Below, piece after piece: positions 34,401-44,738 of a DNA stretch of 64,000 nt. Origin of the DNA: Falciphora oryzae (taxonomy: Eukaryota > Ascomycota > Sordariomycetes > Magnaporthales > Magnaporthaceae); assembly GCA_000733355.1 (NCBI GenBank), contig JNVV01000056.1, forward strand, positions 89,460 through 153,459. Direction: 5' to 3'. The notes under the pieces are model-generated. The model searched no databases and was not told where the DNA came from. It saw only the letters and a program-made list of their open reading frames with translations. The translations under genes and the position numbers were made by a program. Position 1 is the stretch's first letter. The number at the start of each line of letters is the position of its first letter.

Positions 34401-34784
34401 ATGATTGTGGTAGTGGTACGACGGGCCCATGTGCTGCAGACCCGGATGGGCCATCTGAGGGCGCGGGTCGATGGGGATGGATAGCTGCGCCGACATCTGC
34501 CTGCGCTGTGCCTGATTAGGACGCCTCCTAGCAGGCCTTGGCGACTTTTGGGCCCCGATACCTCCCCCCGGAGTCAGTGAAGAGGGCTGCCCGTCAAGGC
34601 CAGGTGGGACGGAGAGTCCGTCGAAAGAGTGGACGTCTTGCGGCGGTCCCATTCCGAACCGCGGATCAGCAGATGGCACAATGCGCGGCGATGGTCCTAA
34701 GCCGTCGCCACTCCCCGAGTTGGAGAGGATCATGCCCCTCAGCGTGTTCTCCAGCCCGGCCGTCTGTTCCTGGAGGGGCTGCAT
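31425..34784 (-). CDS. Cid1/Cid13-type nucleotidyltransferase (non-canonical poly(A)/poly(U) polymerase)
   Basis: Single exon of 1119 residues; the start is the first ATG, at 34784 (an in-frame GTG lies two codons upstream). The N-terminal 250 residues are low complexity (Gly, Pro, Gln, His, Arg). The polymerase-beta signature FGSLSSGFATKASDMDLGLL, with the two metal-binding Asp, lies at about 317-336. The third catalytic Asp appears to be in GVQCDINFSARLALQNTLLL at about 790-810, followed by the palm helix block with VKHWAKVRGIN. The PAP-associated domain follows (SIGHLLRGFFEYYAQ, then GVCRGFDWGREVISLRTPGGL) at about 915-960. These enzymes add A or U to RNA 3' ends. A single spliced exon and full open frame argue that the insertion of about 400 residues between the Asp motifs is real and not an annotation artefact. 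Substrate is unknown. Confidence 0.86.
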   Translation of the reverse strand: MQPLQEQTAGLENTLRGMILSNSGSGDGLGPSPRIVPSADPRFGMGPPQDVHSFDGLSVPPGLDGQPSSLTPGGGIGAQKSPRPARRRPNQAQRRQMSAQLSIPIDPRPQMAHPGLQHMGPSYHYHNHQSPGFSRNGHQHQLSNGRSFEQRQTPHLHGPPHGASAPYGAASPPNYTQMRNQSSPPYDRFAATGDYNQWRVQRGGRHGEQHPRSYQMPSFGVDRPSQEHGYQARNRHGNSGFGRQYQIKPEDVASQAELLNSLCDTIIKGAEISYDEIARNEGFRAMIEHICRVAISKFEVENNGNLQFPPLSVQLRCFGSLSSGFATKASDMDLGLLSPLSHPQPDDASSPIPRLIEKAFLEVGLGARLLTRTRVPIVKLCEKPPEKLRMALLEERARWERGEDEDYDVLEDDEANEEGHDDDGVAHSPTEPNPDGSRSNGDQKPKAIEFGTEAYERALAQLKQTGNSGLTAYYGLAKRLLRRLGGGDITNSNMRNMVKQDFQIVTDVAHAFVRGLVDAELVRRLQATVSVSLRDDPSYPTTRTLAGMCTQAEGEALAMAWEKRQVQEKDALLEKEAESKLKFWAELQNRTTFGLDPLGFAKELKQAVDVLLKKIPSIQMHVLKQGQYESPSEYHSRTSVLLIQLGAHDTPSPSNKTLPVAISQYVSGIWDKEIREQVAAFVEKEGVDTLRAAARRHRSLQLALEFQRALKKGLYEDDRDVVVEYMAILRRPMRRSDPSHRHYDFVVPITQEDIPIMHKIKSLPHPSMTAPNQPRDPYRDRLEFPSTGAGVQCDINFSARLALQNTLLLRCYSHTDPRVRPLVLFVKHWAKVRGINTAYRGTLSSYGYVLMMLHYLVNIAQPFVCPNLQQLAKPANPHLTPAEREATENCKGRDVRFWRDEDEIKRLAAENRLNQNQDSIGHLLRGFFEYYAQSGTMSTGVCRGFDWGREVISLRTPGGLRTKQEKGWTGAKTTIERQPKTPSAVPAVLATSEPSPPLPNTPQPQPRPVDALASPPPTAAAPRPVSEVKEVRHRYLFAIEDPFELDHNVARTVTHNGIVNIRDEFRRAWRIIKSAGKASTAGTSPTEELLQNVVAADRDRERDALVDLLEEIHGRELAF

Positions 34785-36168
34785 CGTCACTCTGGATGGC
34801 TACCGACAAGCGGCTTAGCGAACAAGCGAGATGCCGAGCGTCAGGCCGAAAGTAGGGACCAGACAATGTCGACCAGCAGGTCTAAGTGAGATGGAAATGA
34901 CGAAGGGGAAACGGCCAGTGGGAGGCATTTAAAGTGTCCGATTGTGAACCCAACGAGGCAAACTTTTGGTTGAGCAAGCAATGTCGGAGATAGGTTGTGG
35001 CTCAGGGAAATGGCAGGCTAGGGAATGTCCCGCGAGATATCCAGCCAGCGAAGAGGGGCGGGGGCGAGAGCCGGTCGGACACAGAAGGGCCTATGAGGTT
35101 GAAGGGACAGGCAGGCACCCGAGGCTACCCGCACTGGTGGTGTTCCCCAGCTGTCTGCCTTGTGGCGGTCCCAGGTAGCATGAAGGGAGAGTGTTGGTCC
35201 GATGAAATGTTCAGGGGCGCGTATCGGCACAATGAATGTCCTGCTCGCGTCCTTGTCCCAAGTTGGAGCTTCGCGCTGGTAGATTCTTTCTTTCGTCTCA
35301 GACTCAGATATTTCTCCCAAGAATGCGTTGAGCGCAAGCTGGCCTTGCGCAGCAGAAGTGTCCAGTGGCAGTCCTCGACCCTGACCTCCAAGATAAAAGA
35401 TTGTTCGTCGGAAATATTGAAGCCGGCGCAATTGGAAGAAGATGAGGCTTGCGCATAGGAAAAAGAAGCGATGTGGAGGCAATAGAAATCGGTTCGCTCG
35501 GCCCCAGGTCTCCTGATCCGGATCTGGCCTAGAAACCCCAGGTCGCCCGTCATTGGTTGCGCGAGCTTTCAGTCGGGGAGGAAGCTTCGGAGTGGGTGGA
35601 GCGCGCAATAATTCGCACTGTAGGCCTCAGCTGGGCTGCAAGGCGAAGAAGTCTCGATCACGACGTAAAAGATGACACCCGGATTGAGTCAATTCTTGTT
35701 TTTTTTATTTCGTATAATTTTCTTTGCATAATCTCGGCGTGTTTCCCTGCTTTTATATTCTTTCCTGTTTTATATCCCGCAATAGCACGAGAAATTCAAT
35801 GCAAACAAATTGTCAACTGGACACACAGTACACACACTTACTGCGCGGCTTCCGCAAACAGGCAAAGTGGGTCCAGTCATCATTTTGAGCCGCAGCGCTG
35901 CCATGCTCCAGAATTCCTTTGTCGCCATCCGCCCGGCATTGCGTTCCGGAGACAATGATAGACTGCTCTTCCCGCAGGCACCCTCCCGCTCGCTACATCT
36001 TGTGCCTTCCAAGACCGACATAGATATCGCCGTGTATCACGTTAGACACTACATCGGCACCAGTTGTCCAGTCATTGATTCACTGCATGGCAAACCCGAT
36101 CTAAACCGACAGCATCCACCGCACCGGCATCGCGAGCCTCTGGACCACCTCACCCATCATCCACCACC
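34785..36168. other. Divergent promoter region of nucleotidyltransferase and TFIIF genes
   Basis: 1.4 kb between start codons. The open frames inside are short and not convincing. CT-rich and T-rich sequence near 35700-35770 precedes the TFIIF gene. The leader just before 36169 is rich in C and A (CACCCATCATCCACCACC). Confidence 0.6.
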
Positions 36169-38540
36169 ATGAGCGCGCCTGGGCCAAACCCGCCCAACGG
36201 GCCGAATTCGAACGCGCCGAATCCCAACGCCCCGAACCCGGCCGCTCCCAACGCCGCCCCGAATGCTGCAGCAATGCGCATTCCCGCCAGCCTGCGCAGG
36301 CGCACGGCGGCCGCCTCGAATCCCCTCGTGGGCCGGCGGAAACACGATCCCTCCAAGACCATGAACCGCCCCGCCTCGACCCAGCGGCCGTCCAGCACAG
36401 CCTACGTCAAGGCCACGCCCAAGGATCCCCTCATCGCCCTGAAGGAGCAGAACGAGAAGCGCCTTAAGGAGTTCGAAGCCCAGCGTAAGAAGAACGGCGG
36501 CTGGACAAACCCACCGCCGCAAGGCGAATACATGGACTACCCACTTGTTATCAGCAAGCGCGCGCTGAAGGATGGCGCTCGCTTCCACGTCATGCGCTTC
36601 TCCAAGGCCAAGGGTGGAAACATCGACCATAGTGTGGACCCCACGGACCCCAATGACTTCACCCGCCCCGTCACCCTCCACCGCCGCGACGCGCGCCAAC
36701 CGGCCCCAGGCCGCGAGGTCAAGGAGGAGCCCGTGGTCGAGGAGGAGCCGGCGAAGCCGACGGTCGACGAGAAGGAGGCCGAGCGACTCGAGAAACTCAA
36801 GGCCGAGAAGGAAGCGCAGCGCCAAGAGGACCTGGCCAAGATCGCGCCGGGCGTGAAGACCAACAACAACGCCGAGCCGGCACAAAAGAAGACTCAGAAG
36901 AAGGAGAAGCCGTTCAACGCTCACTTTCACACCAAGAAGTCTGCCGACCCTACGGCCGGTGAGCTCAGATACGTCGAGTCCCTCCCCTGGCACATTGAGG
37001 ACGCCGATGGCAAGAACGTTTGGATCGGCCAGTACGTCGCTCCGCTGTCCCGCGCCAACGTGGGCCTTGTCATAAGTGGGCAGGGATTCAAGATGATACC
37101 ACTGGAGAAGTACTATCGTTTCATCGCCAAGCCCGCTTTCAAAGGGTTCACCATCGAGGAGGCGGAGGCCCAGATGAAGCAGAAGCTGAAAATGCCAATC
37201 TGGGCCGACAAGGGCGAGTCCAAGGAAGCAAAGGCAGAGCTGGCTGCCACCCGGCGTTGGCTGAGCGGCGGCTCGATGGTCAAGCAGGAGAGCAGCACCT
37301 ACAAGGCCGCCCCGCGGTCGGAGAAGGTTGACCATGACGATGTCGACATGTCGGGTGATGAGTTCCAGGACGACGACGAGGCCCCCACAATGGAGCGTGA
37401 TAATGACGAAGATGCGAAGGATGCACGAGAGCGCCAGCGTCGGGATCACCTGGGGGCCAACCTGTTTGGCGAGGCCGACGAGAAGGAGGTCGACGAGGAG
37501 GAGACCGCCAGGATGTTGGAAGATGCCGTACGAAAGATGCACGGCAAGAAAGTCCGCAAGGCTCTCACGCGTCACGAGAAGCACCTGGAGTACCAGAGCG
37601 ACTCGGATAGCAACCCATACGCCTCTTCGAGCGTACGTTGCGGCCCTTACGAGCCTGCCCCTACAGACCTACCTACAAACATACATGCCACTTAGATTCC
37701 AAAACTAACATCTCTGACAGGACGAGGAGGAGGAGAAAGCCGACGAGGAAAAGAAGGACGAGGCCAATGGGAAGGATGGCGAGAAGGAGAATGAGTCCAA
37801 GGACGCCAAGGACAAGAAGGCCGCTGCTAAGGGAAGCGGCACTGCGTCGGGCAAACCCAAGGCGGACATCGCAAAGGGGCCCAAGTCGCTCAAGCGGCCC
37901 GGGTCTCCCAACCTCTCGGAGTCGAGTGGAAACGAGTCGTCGCGGAAGAAGGCCAAGAAGACGGCGACCTCGTCGGTGCAACCCAGCCGCTCAGGCACAC
38001 CGCTTCCACAGCGCACCAAGGTCAAGCCGACGGGTGGCGCCACCAGCGACGGTGAGGCGACTGGCGGAGAGATGTCTGACGGCGGGCTCAAGAAGAAGCG
38101 TTCCAAGCTCGGCGCAACGGGCACTCCCGGGGGCTCGAGGGCCGGAAGCCCAGTCCCGTCGCAGGGACCTGTTGGCCCCTGTAAGTTTGCCCCTTGCATA
38201 ATCCAAGTGCTGCTGCCGCTGCTGCTATCTTTAGCGGAAAGTTTGTTGACAATTTCCTCCCCGCTCAATAGCATCCGCCGGTGTCTCTCCGAAGAAGGGG
38301 ACTCCCGTGCCCGATGGTTCTGGGCAAATCATCACTCGCGAGGAGCTACTGGCTGCGCTCGAGGCCAACCCCAACGGCATCAGTATTGGTGACCTTCTAA
38401 AGCGGTACTTCAGCGACCGTGTCGGTGACGGTGAAAACAAGCTTCAGAAGAACAAGTTCATCTCGTTGGTGACCAGGAACTCGATCTTCAGGAAGGCCGA
38501 CAAGCTGTTGCTTCCGAAGCCCAAGAAGGAGGTCTCCTAA
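36169..38540 (+). CDS. TFG1: Transcription initiation factor IIF large subunit (RAP74/Tfg1)
   Basis: Three exons: 36169-37632, 37721-38180 and 38272-38540; 730 residues. Introns are 88 and 91 bp with GTACGT..GACAG and GTAAGT..AATAG borders. The N-terminal half carries the Tfg1/RAP74 dimerisation domain: FNAHFHTKKSADPTAGELRY with PLVISKRALKDGARFHVMRF upstream, then GKNVWIGQYVAPLSR. A highly charged middle (EEKEAERLEKLKAEK, DDDEAP) follows, and the C terminus has the winged-helix-like block ITREELLAALEANPNGISIGDLLKRYFSD that binds the Pol II CTD phosphatase in related proteins. The protein works in the RNA polymerase II pre-initiation complex and elongation. The N terminus is a Pro/Asn/Ala-rich repeat (PNxPNP). 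The gene is convergent with the Bud13 gene, 254 bp apart. Confidence 0.94.
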
Positions 38541-38794
38541 ACTCCCTTTCAAGGGGCCATTCGACAGGGGACGGAGTGGTTGCTGGGGCCGAACTACAGT
38601 CAACGGTATTGGTATGGATGATGCATCGTTCGCACACATGGCATGCTCCAGTGCGCACCAGATGAAGCGCACCCAAAATGTTGAGTGCTTGCGACCGCGC
38701 ACGAATAGATGCTTGTTCTTTTCTCAAACAGGGGTATATAGGTTATGATTGCGCCGTCAGAGGCGCTCGCACGAATACGATTTTCGTGCCAAAA

Positions 38795-39901
38795 TTAATC
38801 CTCATCCATTTGCCACGAATACTCTAGCCCCTTGTTGCGTTCACGACGGTTGAGCGCCTTGAAGCGCTCCGCCTCGAAGCCGTTGCCGCGGTCGACACCA
38901 TCCCAGCGGTACCCCGGCCGTATGCCGTACCTATTTGGCGCCGCGGGCCCCTGGTAGACGGGCCTGCCCTTGACCCTGCCCGCCCCCGACTCCCCGCCCG
39001 ACGCGGCAGCCCCGCCGCCGCCGTCGCCGCCTCCCCTATCCTTCTCGGCCATGAACTGCATCATGGGGTCGTTCCAGCGCTGCTGCGCCTTGAGCTCGCT
39101 GTTCATATGCTCGTCGTCCTTGCCGCGCGCCAGCGGCATGAGCGCCGCGTCCTCGAGCGCCTCGCGCCTTTTTCGAGCTTGCTCGATTTGCACCTCGCCC
39201 TTGAGCGCCTCCTTTGCCGCGCGCTCTTTTTCTTCCTCGGTCCGCCGCTTCTGCTCGCGCTGCAGCGCAATGTCGATCCGCCGCCCCGTCGCGTCGCGGA
39301 ACACTGTCTCCTCCTCGCCGCTGCTGTTGCCGTCTGCTCCTCCCCGTGCTGCCCGCCGCGCCGCGCGCCGCTCCGCCCGCTCGGCCTCGTATTGCGCCTT
39401 CTCCTCTGCGCGGCGGGCTGCTAGCTGCGCCGACACGGCGGCGGCGGTCTGCAGGCCCGCGTGCGTACCGTCGCTCATCTTCTGCGTCGTCACCGCCGTC
39501 GCCGCCTGCCCGCCGCCGCCGCCGCTCTCGACGACGGGCGCCTCGTCGTCCTGCGCGCGCCGCGCTGCGGTTTCGGCGGCGGCCTCGGCGAGGATGGCAT
39601 CTGCTGCCGCGGCCTCATCTGGTGCTGATGCTTTGCTGCCGCCGCCCAGCGTCTTCCAGCTAGACTTGGCGGCCTTTTTGAACTCGGCCGACGTGCCGGC
39701 CACCGCGACGCCGAGGTGGGGCTGCTGGTCGTCTGCGGCGCGGCGGGAGGTGGCGCCCCATGCCGACTCCTCATCATCGTCTTTTATGAGGAGACCATCC
39801 TTTTTGCTGCTCTCGCCGTGCTTTCTCTTGCGCTTCTTTGTGGGTTTAGGGTCGGCTGTGAGGTAGTGCTCGGCCAGGTAGGCGGCCAGGTCGGACGGCA
39901 T
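38795..39901 (-). CDS. BUD13: Bud13/Cwc26 pre-mRNA splicing factor
   Basis: Single exon, 368 residues. The N terminus [15 protein letters not shown] and the C-terminal block ([32 protein letters not shown], then [17 protein letters not shown]) are the conserved ends of Bud13, a subunit of the RES complex that helps retain and splice pre-mRNA in the spliceosome. The middle carries [34 protein letters not shown], also typical. A Gly/Ala/Ser-rich insert sits at about 310-330. The ATG lies immediately after a 5' region containing an E-box-like palindrome at 40125. Confidence 0.95.
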   Translation of the reverse strand: MPSDLAAYLAEHYLTADPKPTKKRKRKHGESSKKDGLLIKDDDEESAWGATSRRAADDQQPHLGVAVAGTSAEFKKAAKSSWKTLGGGSKASAPDEAAAADAILAEAAAETAARRAQDDEAPVVESGGGGGQAATAVTTQKMSDGTHAGLQTAAAVSAQLAARRAEEKAQYEAERAERRAARRAARGGADGNSSGEEETVFRDATGRRIDIALQREQKRRTEEEKERAAKEALKGEVQIEQARKRREALEDAALMPLARGKDDEHMNSELKAQQRWNDPMMQFMAEKDRGGGDGGGGAAASGGESGAGRVKGRPVYQGPAAPNRYGIRPGYRWDGVDRGNGFEAERFKALNRRERNKGLEYSWQMDED

Positions 39902-40124
39902 TTTCGTTGTTCGGGAGAGAAGTGTGTTGTTTCTTCACGGCGATGCGAACCCTTTCGATAAAGAGTAGATGGCACTGTCGAGCCGGTCTTTGGATTCGGG
40001 GTCCAGGAGATGTAGTCGGTGTTAGGAAATGGATGTCCTTCGGCCTGTTTGCGGAGCTATTGGGGTCCCGGCCTCGCGTCGTCGCGATGTCACCCACGCA
40101 TTTACCAAGGGCCGGGGAGCGTGG

Positions 40125-40132
40125 TCACGTGA
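40125..40132. promoter_or_regulatory. TCACGTGA palindrome (Cbf1-type E-box)
   Basis: The 10-bp core GTCACGTGAC is centred about 225 bp upstream of the Bud13 start. TCACGTGA is the site of bHLH factors of the Cbf1/Cpf1 class in fungi. Function here is inferred. Confidence 0.45.
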
Positions 40133-41433
40133 CGATTAGCATTCATTATCATCTTTTTGATAAGATAAGTCCGCTATGACATCACACATTCTGTCGTCCT
40201 GGCCGTGGCTCCCAAGCTGGCCAACTAACCGACGGCTTCGACATGAAATGAGTGCGCGAACCATTGCTCTTGTGACTCCAGATACTAACTCGATTGATAC
40301 ACATTGTGTCCCAGGGATATTACCAAAATATCGCCAAGCCGGTGTCGGTTTCCGGAGCTAACCGGAAGCCAGGAACGGCGCACATGGTCGGGGTTGTGGG
40401 ATGTTTGCTGGGCGGATTTCAGAAGACTCCGCAGGCTGGCATGTGGCCGCCCACGCGCCGCTTTCAACAGCCGCGATTGGGAGAGCTTCATTGTTTCGGT
40501 TTGTCATTCGACGCCTAGCACGCGCATTGCTTTCCCCAAGAGCCGGAAATACGTCGTCAGAGATCCTACTGCCGGGTTTCGATGCTGCCTTCAATGACGC
40601 GCATTTCATATCACCTGTCATCGTGGGCGCCTCGCGGGGTCTCCGCCACCCATATTCTCACATTTTGGGGTTCAGGGGATTTCTAGGGAGATGAAGGCAC
40701 CAGCTGAGGGGATTCGCCCAACGTCAGCTTGGTCAACCGGGGTCCGTGTTTTCTAGCTGAGGTGAGTTGGTCGGCTGTGTTCGCGCCCGCATGAACCAAC
40801 GACAGAGTCGGTGCGGCCTCGTGCTCGCTCCTCGCTGCGCCAGCTGCGCGAGAGCATGGCGGCGGGCGGGGCGGCAGACGTGTTGGCGATCCTGGAATAA
40901 CGTCCGTACCCTTATTTTGAAGGCTGCCACGCTGCATATTGGCATGAATTAGACCAGGCATCAATAGCAGCCCCAACAAAACTAATCGGCTTTCGTTCAG
41001 CACCAGAATAGCCCCAGTAACAAATTGCCCCTCCTGGTTGATGGATAATTTTTGCTTTCCATGCAAGACTGTGTTTCGCTTGGTGGTGTTGTTGCCAAAT
41101 TGGGACCAGTCAGTTCATTGGATCCTTCCGAGGCGCAGCGAGAGGCGTCATCATGAACATTACTGAGGTGCCACCCTTGTGAGCTCCCCATGGAGAAAAA
41201 CCGTGCAGGAACCGGCGCCCGTTTCCGTTATAGAACCCGGGTACAGCGGGCGTTTTAGGTTCCCTCAAAGGCCTGAGTGCTAGGCCAGTGTCCTGCTGGC
41301 GTTGGTTTTGAAACTCGCAAACGGCGGTTTCGATAAAATGCCTGCGCACAGTGCTGAATTGCAGTGCAGTAGCAAATCGCTGCACGCTTTGGTTCTTGGT
41401 TCAGGCAGAGAGAAGACTTGCCTGGAAAAGATC

Positions 41434-41455
41434 AAAAAAAAAAAAAAAAAAAAAA
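41434..41455. repeat. Poly(A) tract, 22 bases
   Basis: Uninterrupted A run inside GC-mixed intergenic sequence with no adjacent coding sequence. Confidence 0.9.
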
Positions 41456-42302
41456 GCGCACAGCGCCGGAGATGCAACGAGCAAGCCCGAGGGAGAAACT
41501 CGATCGTTTTCGTGTCTTCTCACTTCCCGATTGCATGCAGCCTGTGGGTGCGCAGAGTGGTAGCCAAGGCGGGGTTCCAGCTGCACATTGGATCTCTCGT
41601 GCTCGCGCGTGCTTTGATGATTTGCAGAGGTGGACGGGACCCGCGTAGCAGATTCTTGTTTTTAGGCAGGCATAGACATTGGTCAACCGCCCGGAGGCCT
41701 GGAGAGGCAGGTAGGTGGGCCTGAGAACGACACACAACGTACCTAATCGAATTCCAGACATGCACTGTGTGCGCCTTGCTTCCTCAAGCTGGCCGAGCTG
41801 GCCGCATGATGCAGGTTGAGGGAAGAAACACCTTCGTCTAGCCAACTCCTTGTGCTTCGTCTGCGAATTGACAACCAATACGGCCCCTATGACGGAATCG
41901 CTTCTCTGTCCTCTGCCCACTTTCATCCATTGTCATGGTCCAAGTGACAAATGGGATGGCGCAAACGGTGGCACGGGCCCGCGTCCCTGGCATCTGTTTG
42001 GAACAGCATTCCGAATCTGGAACCCGGATGGACAGCAAGCCCCCGTTGTGAAGGGTCCACTGAGCCCAAAGCCATCGCTTCCTCACCACGCTTTCTGCTC
42101 GCGCAGTCTCATTTGGCAACTCCGTCTGATCGGTTTCATCAGCGTCATCGCCCAGCTCCGTCCAATCCGAACTAAGATATAAAGAAAGCGCAAGCGCCTA
42201 GCAGGCAGGCAGGCAGGACGAAGGGAGGCAGCCTCCCAACAAAGCCACGCATAAAGTGCGCGCCTTTGATTGGCTAGCCGTCTTCTTCTTTAACGCTAAC
42301 CC

Positions 42303-42324
42303 TTTTTTTTTTTTTTTTTTTTTT
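42303..42324. repeat. Poly(T) tract, 22 bases
   Basis: Uninterrupted T run in the same intergenic stretch, about 850 bp from the A22 tract and in the opposite sense. Confidence 0.9.
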
Positions 42325-42544
42325 GCAAATTCCTCACAAGGGGTCGGCTGCTGCGCTGCTGATTGCGAAGCGGCGCGCCACCCTTCTGCGACCAGGCGGT
42401 TCCCTGAATGTCCCGATACAGCAACTGGTGAGAGCTTTTGCAGCTTCGCCATGCCCTTGCCTGCCCGGTCCCTCTGATGCGTCGCCGTTGCCTGCTTCAA
42501 GTTAGGCCCAATCCCACACCCACCCCCGTCCTCCCCCAGAAAAA

Positions 42545-42720
42545 GCACACACGGCTTTGTGGTCACACACTCCCGTCCGCCCGACCATGCACATCACACA
42601 CACCCCATGTCACACCCGCACACCCCCATCCCCCAACACACAATTACACGACAGACAGCTATCACCAGGCACACCACCGCCGGGCCTTGCTTCCAAGCCC
42701 ATCATCACACACCCCACAAG
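42545..42720. repeat. CA-rich segment
   Basis: An imperfect run of CAC, CACA and CACC units with few G bases on the plus strand. Strand asymmetry is strong: long stretches hold almost only A, C and some T. Confidence 0.7.
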
Positions 42721-43109
42721 CCTTATCGCCGTCATCACATTGCGTTGCGCGCCAGGAATGAGTCCTGGGGTGGACGAGTGCGAGTGAGAGGAGGGGAGGG
42801 GACTTGTTGGTCCTATGATAAGATAAAGGTGCCGAAAGTAGACTTCCACACTCCAAAGTTCCCGTCGGCATCATGCTCACACTGTCGAGGGACTGACTGA
42901 CTGACTGGCTGTGCCGACGCGCCCCCGAGGTCCGGTGCTCAGTGGAGTTGTGCGGGCGCCCTGGGAGGCCTTCCCAGATATGCCGTGATCCCATCCATGC
43001 TGTCTTGATAATGACCTCCGTCTGCCTCCTTGTGATCTTCCCTGGTCTCCTCCTTCCATCGTCCTCCCACATTACTCCCAACCCAACCCAAAAAAAAAAA
43101 AACCCCCCG

Positions 43110-43117
43110 TATATAAA
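43110..43117 (+). promoter_or_regulatory. TATA-like box
   Basis: The sequence TATATAAA follows an A12 tract and six C. It lies about 870 bp upstream of the ATG at 43981, so either the leader is long or contains an intron, or it serves an unrecognised transcript. Confidence 0.4.
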
Positions 43118-43980
43118 CAGAAGCCATCAAGTGTGTCAGTATCTGGCTGCTTGTGTATCTTTCCTCTCCCTTTTGGCATTTGCATCTAGATCATACTTAC
43201 TCATTTTTTTTTTATTCTGTCATAAACCTACGCGCGCTTGCATCCGGCTTGTCACCTTGGTGCCGAGCTAGCCTAACCGTGGTTTATCGCACTCCTTATC
43301 TCCGCCAGAGCTTCTCACGCCCGCGCGCCAGGGGCCCCGGCAATCCGCATCTGCTCTCGCTCCCGGTCTTTGAGTCACACGGCCAACCCCGTCTAGCCTT
43401 TCCCATCTCGTCTCTTGCTGCGCAATAAGAGGACAAAGGGGCTCAAGTCTGACTACACAACGCCATCGCTTTTGCATTGCTCTTTCTTTTACTATTTCCG
43501 GGTGACTCGTCGGTCGCTCATTCCAGCTCATTCCGAGCAGCACCTCCCCAGAGGATCAGTCAGCCAGGTCACCTCTCGTCGCACCCATATAGCCCACGCC
43601 CCCGAGGCTCTTCCATCTCTTGCTCTGCCGTCATCCATAACCTGGAACTTCTTTCTTCATTCAAGCAGCCTGTAATCATTAATATTCCCCGTTTATTGAA
43701 TCTGCATCCCCTCCCTCATTAGATTATATCTCTCGCCTTCGCTGGCCACACGGCTCAACAGCCTACCTCGTCCAAGGCGGCCCACCTCGGACAAAGAAGA
43801 CGGGACTGTACATGTAGACGTCATCCTCTTAGTCTGACGTCCCAAACTATCTCGGCTGCAACAAGTCTGCGTAACAGCAACAGCAGCGCTGCACCATCAC
43901 CGCCACCACCACCACCACCTAAAAAAGGAACAACACCCATAAACACCACCGGGCACTTGCACCGGCTGAGCGTCACCACC

Positions 43981-44738
43981 ATGGCTGCCACGATCGAGAC
44001 CCCAGCCCAGTTCGAGCGTGATCTCCGCAGCGCGCACAAGGGGTGGAAGCGCGGCAAGGACTCGCGCGAGAAGTGGGCGCACGGCCACAGGCCCGCCGCT
44101 GGACTCAAGTGGGACCACTTCACTGGAGAGGTCCTGGATCCCGAGACGCCCGACGTCCTGCTGTCCAAGAGCAGGCCGATCAAGAAGAACAGCGACTAGT
44201 GAGTCATTTCCTTGCTATCCCCTCGCGGCGGGGTGTGGCTCTTGGGCCGTAGACTGACGATCCCCTTATCTTTCCTCGCACTAGCGTCCACGACTCACAC
44301 CGGAAGAAGCACACCAACACGATGAAGATCACGCGGCCGCAGCCCACCATCTTCAGGGCGGCCAACGGCCGTCCGAGCGGCAGGTTCGGGGCGCGGGGCG
44401 AGATTGAGGACCCGGAGGCGTCGCGGTCGATCATCGACCTGCTCGTGCCGGCAGCCCGCAAGGAGGGCGGCGGCCTAGCGTCGTGGGGCTTCCACTCGAT
44501 GGACGGCGTGCTCTACAGCTTCGACGCTTCGGACACGCCGTCGAGGCCGGTGACGCTCGAGACCTTCGTCAAGGCCAACAACCGGACGACGGAGAAGCTG
44601 GTCGAGAAGGAGTACGAGATCCTCGACGCCAACGGGGACCTGCTCAAGGGCCGCAAGGCCCGGAGCGACCTGCGCAAGTCGGCGAGCGGCGTCGGCGGCG
44701 GCGGTATCGACGACGACGATGACTTTGAGCTGGTGTGA
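43981..44738 (+). CDS. Conserved-looking protein of unknown function
   Basis: Two exons, 43981-44198 and 44285-44738, 223 residues. The intron (GTGAGT..CACTAG) is 86 bp and splits a Tyr codon, giving ..KKNSDYVHDSHRKK... I do not recognise the family. The first 75 residues are basic and Trp/Lys rich (RDLRSAHKGWKRGKDSREKW, LKWDHFTGEVLDPETPDV). The middle holds RGEIEDPEASRSIIDLLVPAARKEGGG and ASWGFHSMDGVLYSFDASD. The end is KARSDLRKSA, a Gly run, and an acidic tail DDDDDFELV. There are no signal peptide or membrane segments. High GC3 and the clean splice joint favour a real gene. The gene is preceded by a long C/T-rich leader. Confidence 0.75.

Larger units (their letters stand above)
39902..43980. 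other. 4.1 kb intergenic stretch
   Basis: Separates the divergent Bud13 and 223-residue protein genes. Contains the palindrome at 40125, homopolymers at 41434 and 42303, a (GGCA)n-like run near 42200-42215, a CA-rich segment at about 42540-42720, a TATA-like box at 43110, and C/T-rich sequence typical of a fungal 5' leader. I find no convincing gene. Open frames such as 41850-42182 or 40304-40597 are chance frames. Confidence 0.6.

Noticed and set aside
36157..37584. 475-codon minus-strand frame opposite the TFIIF gene
   Set aside because: Fully antisense to exon 1 of a clear gene; no independent start or conserved sequence.
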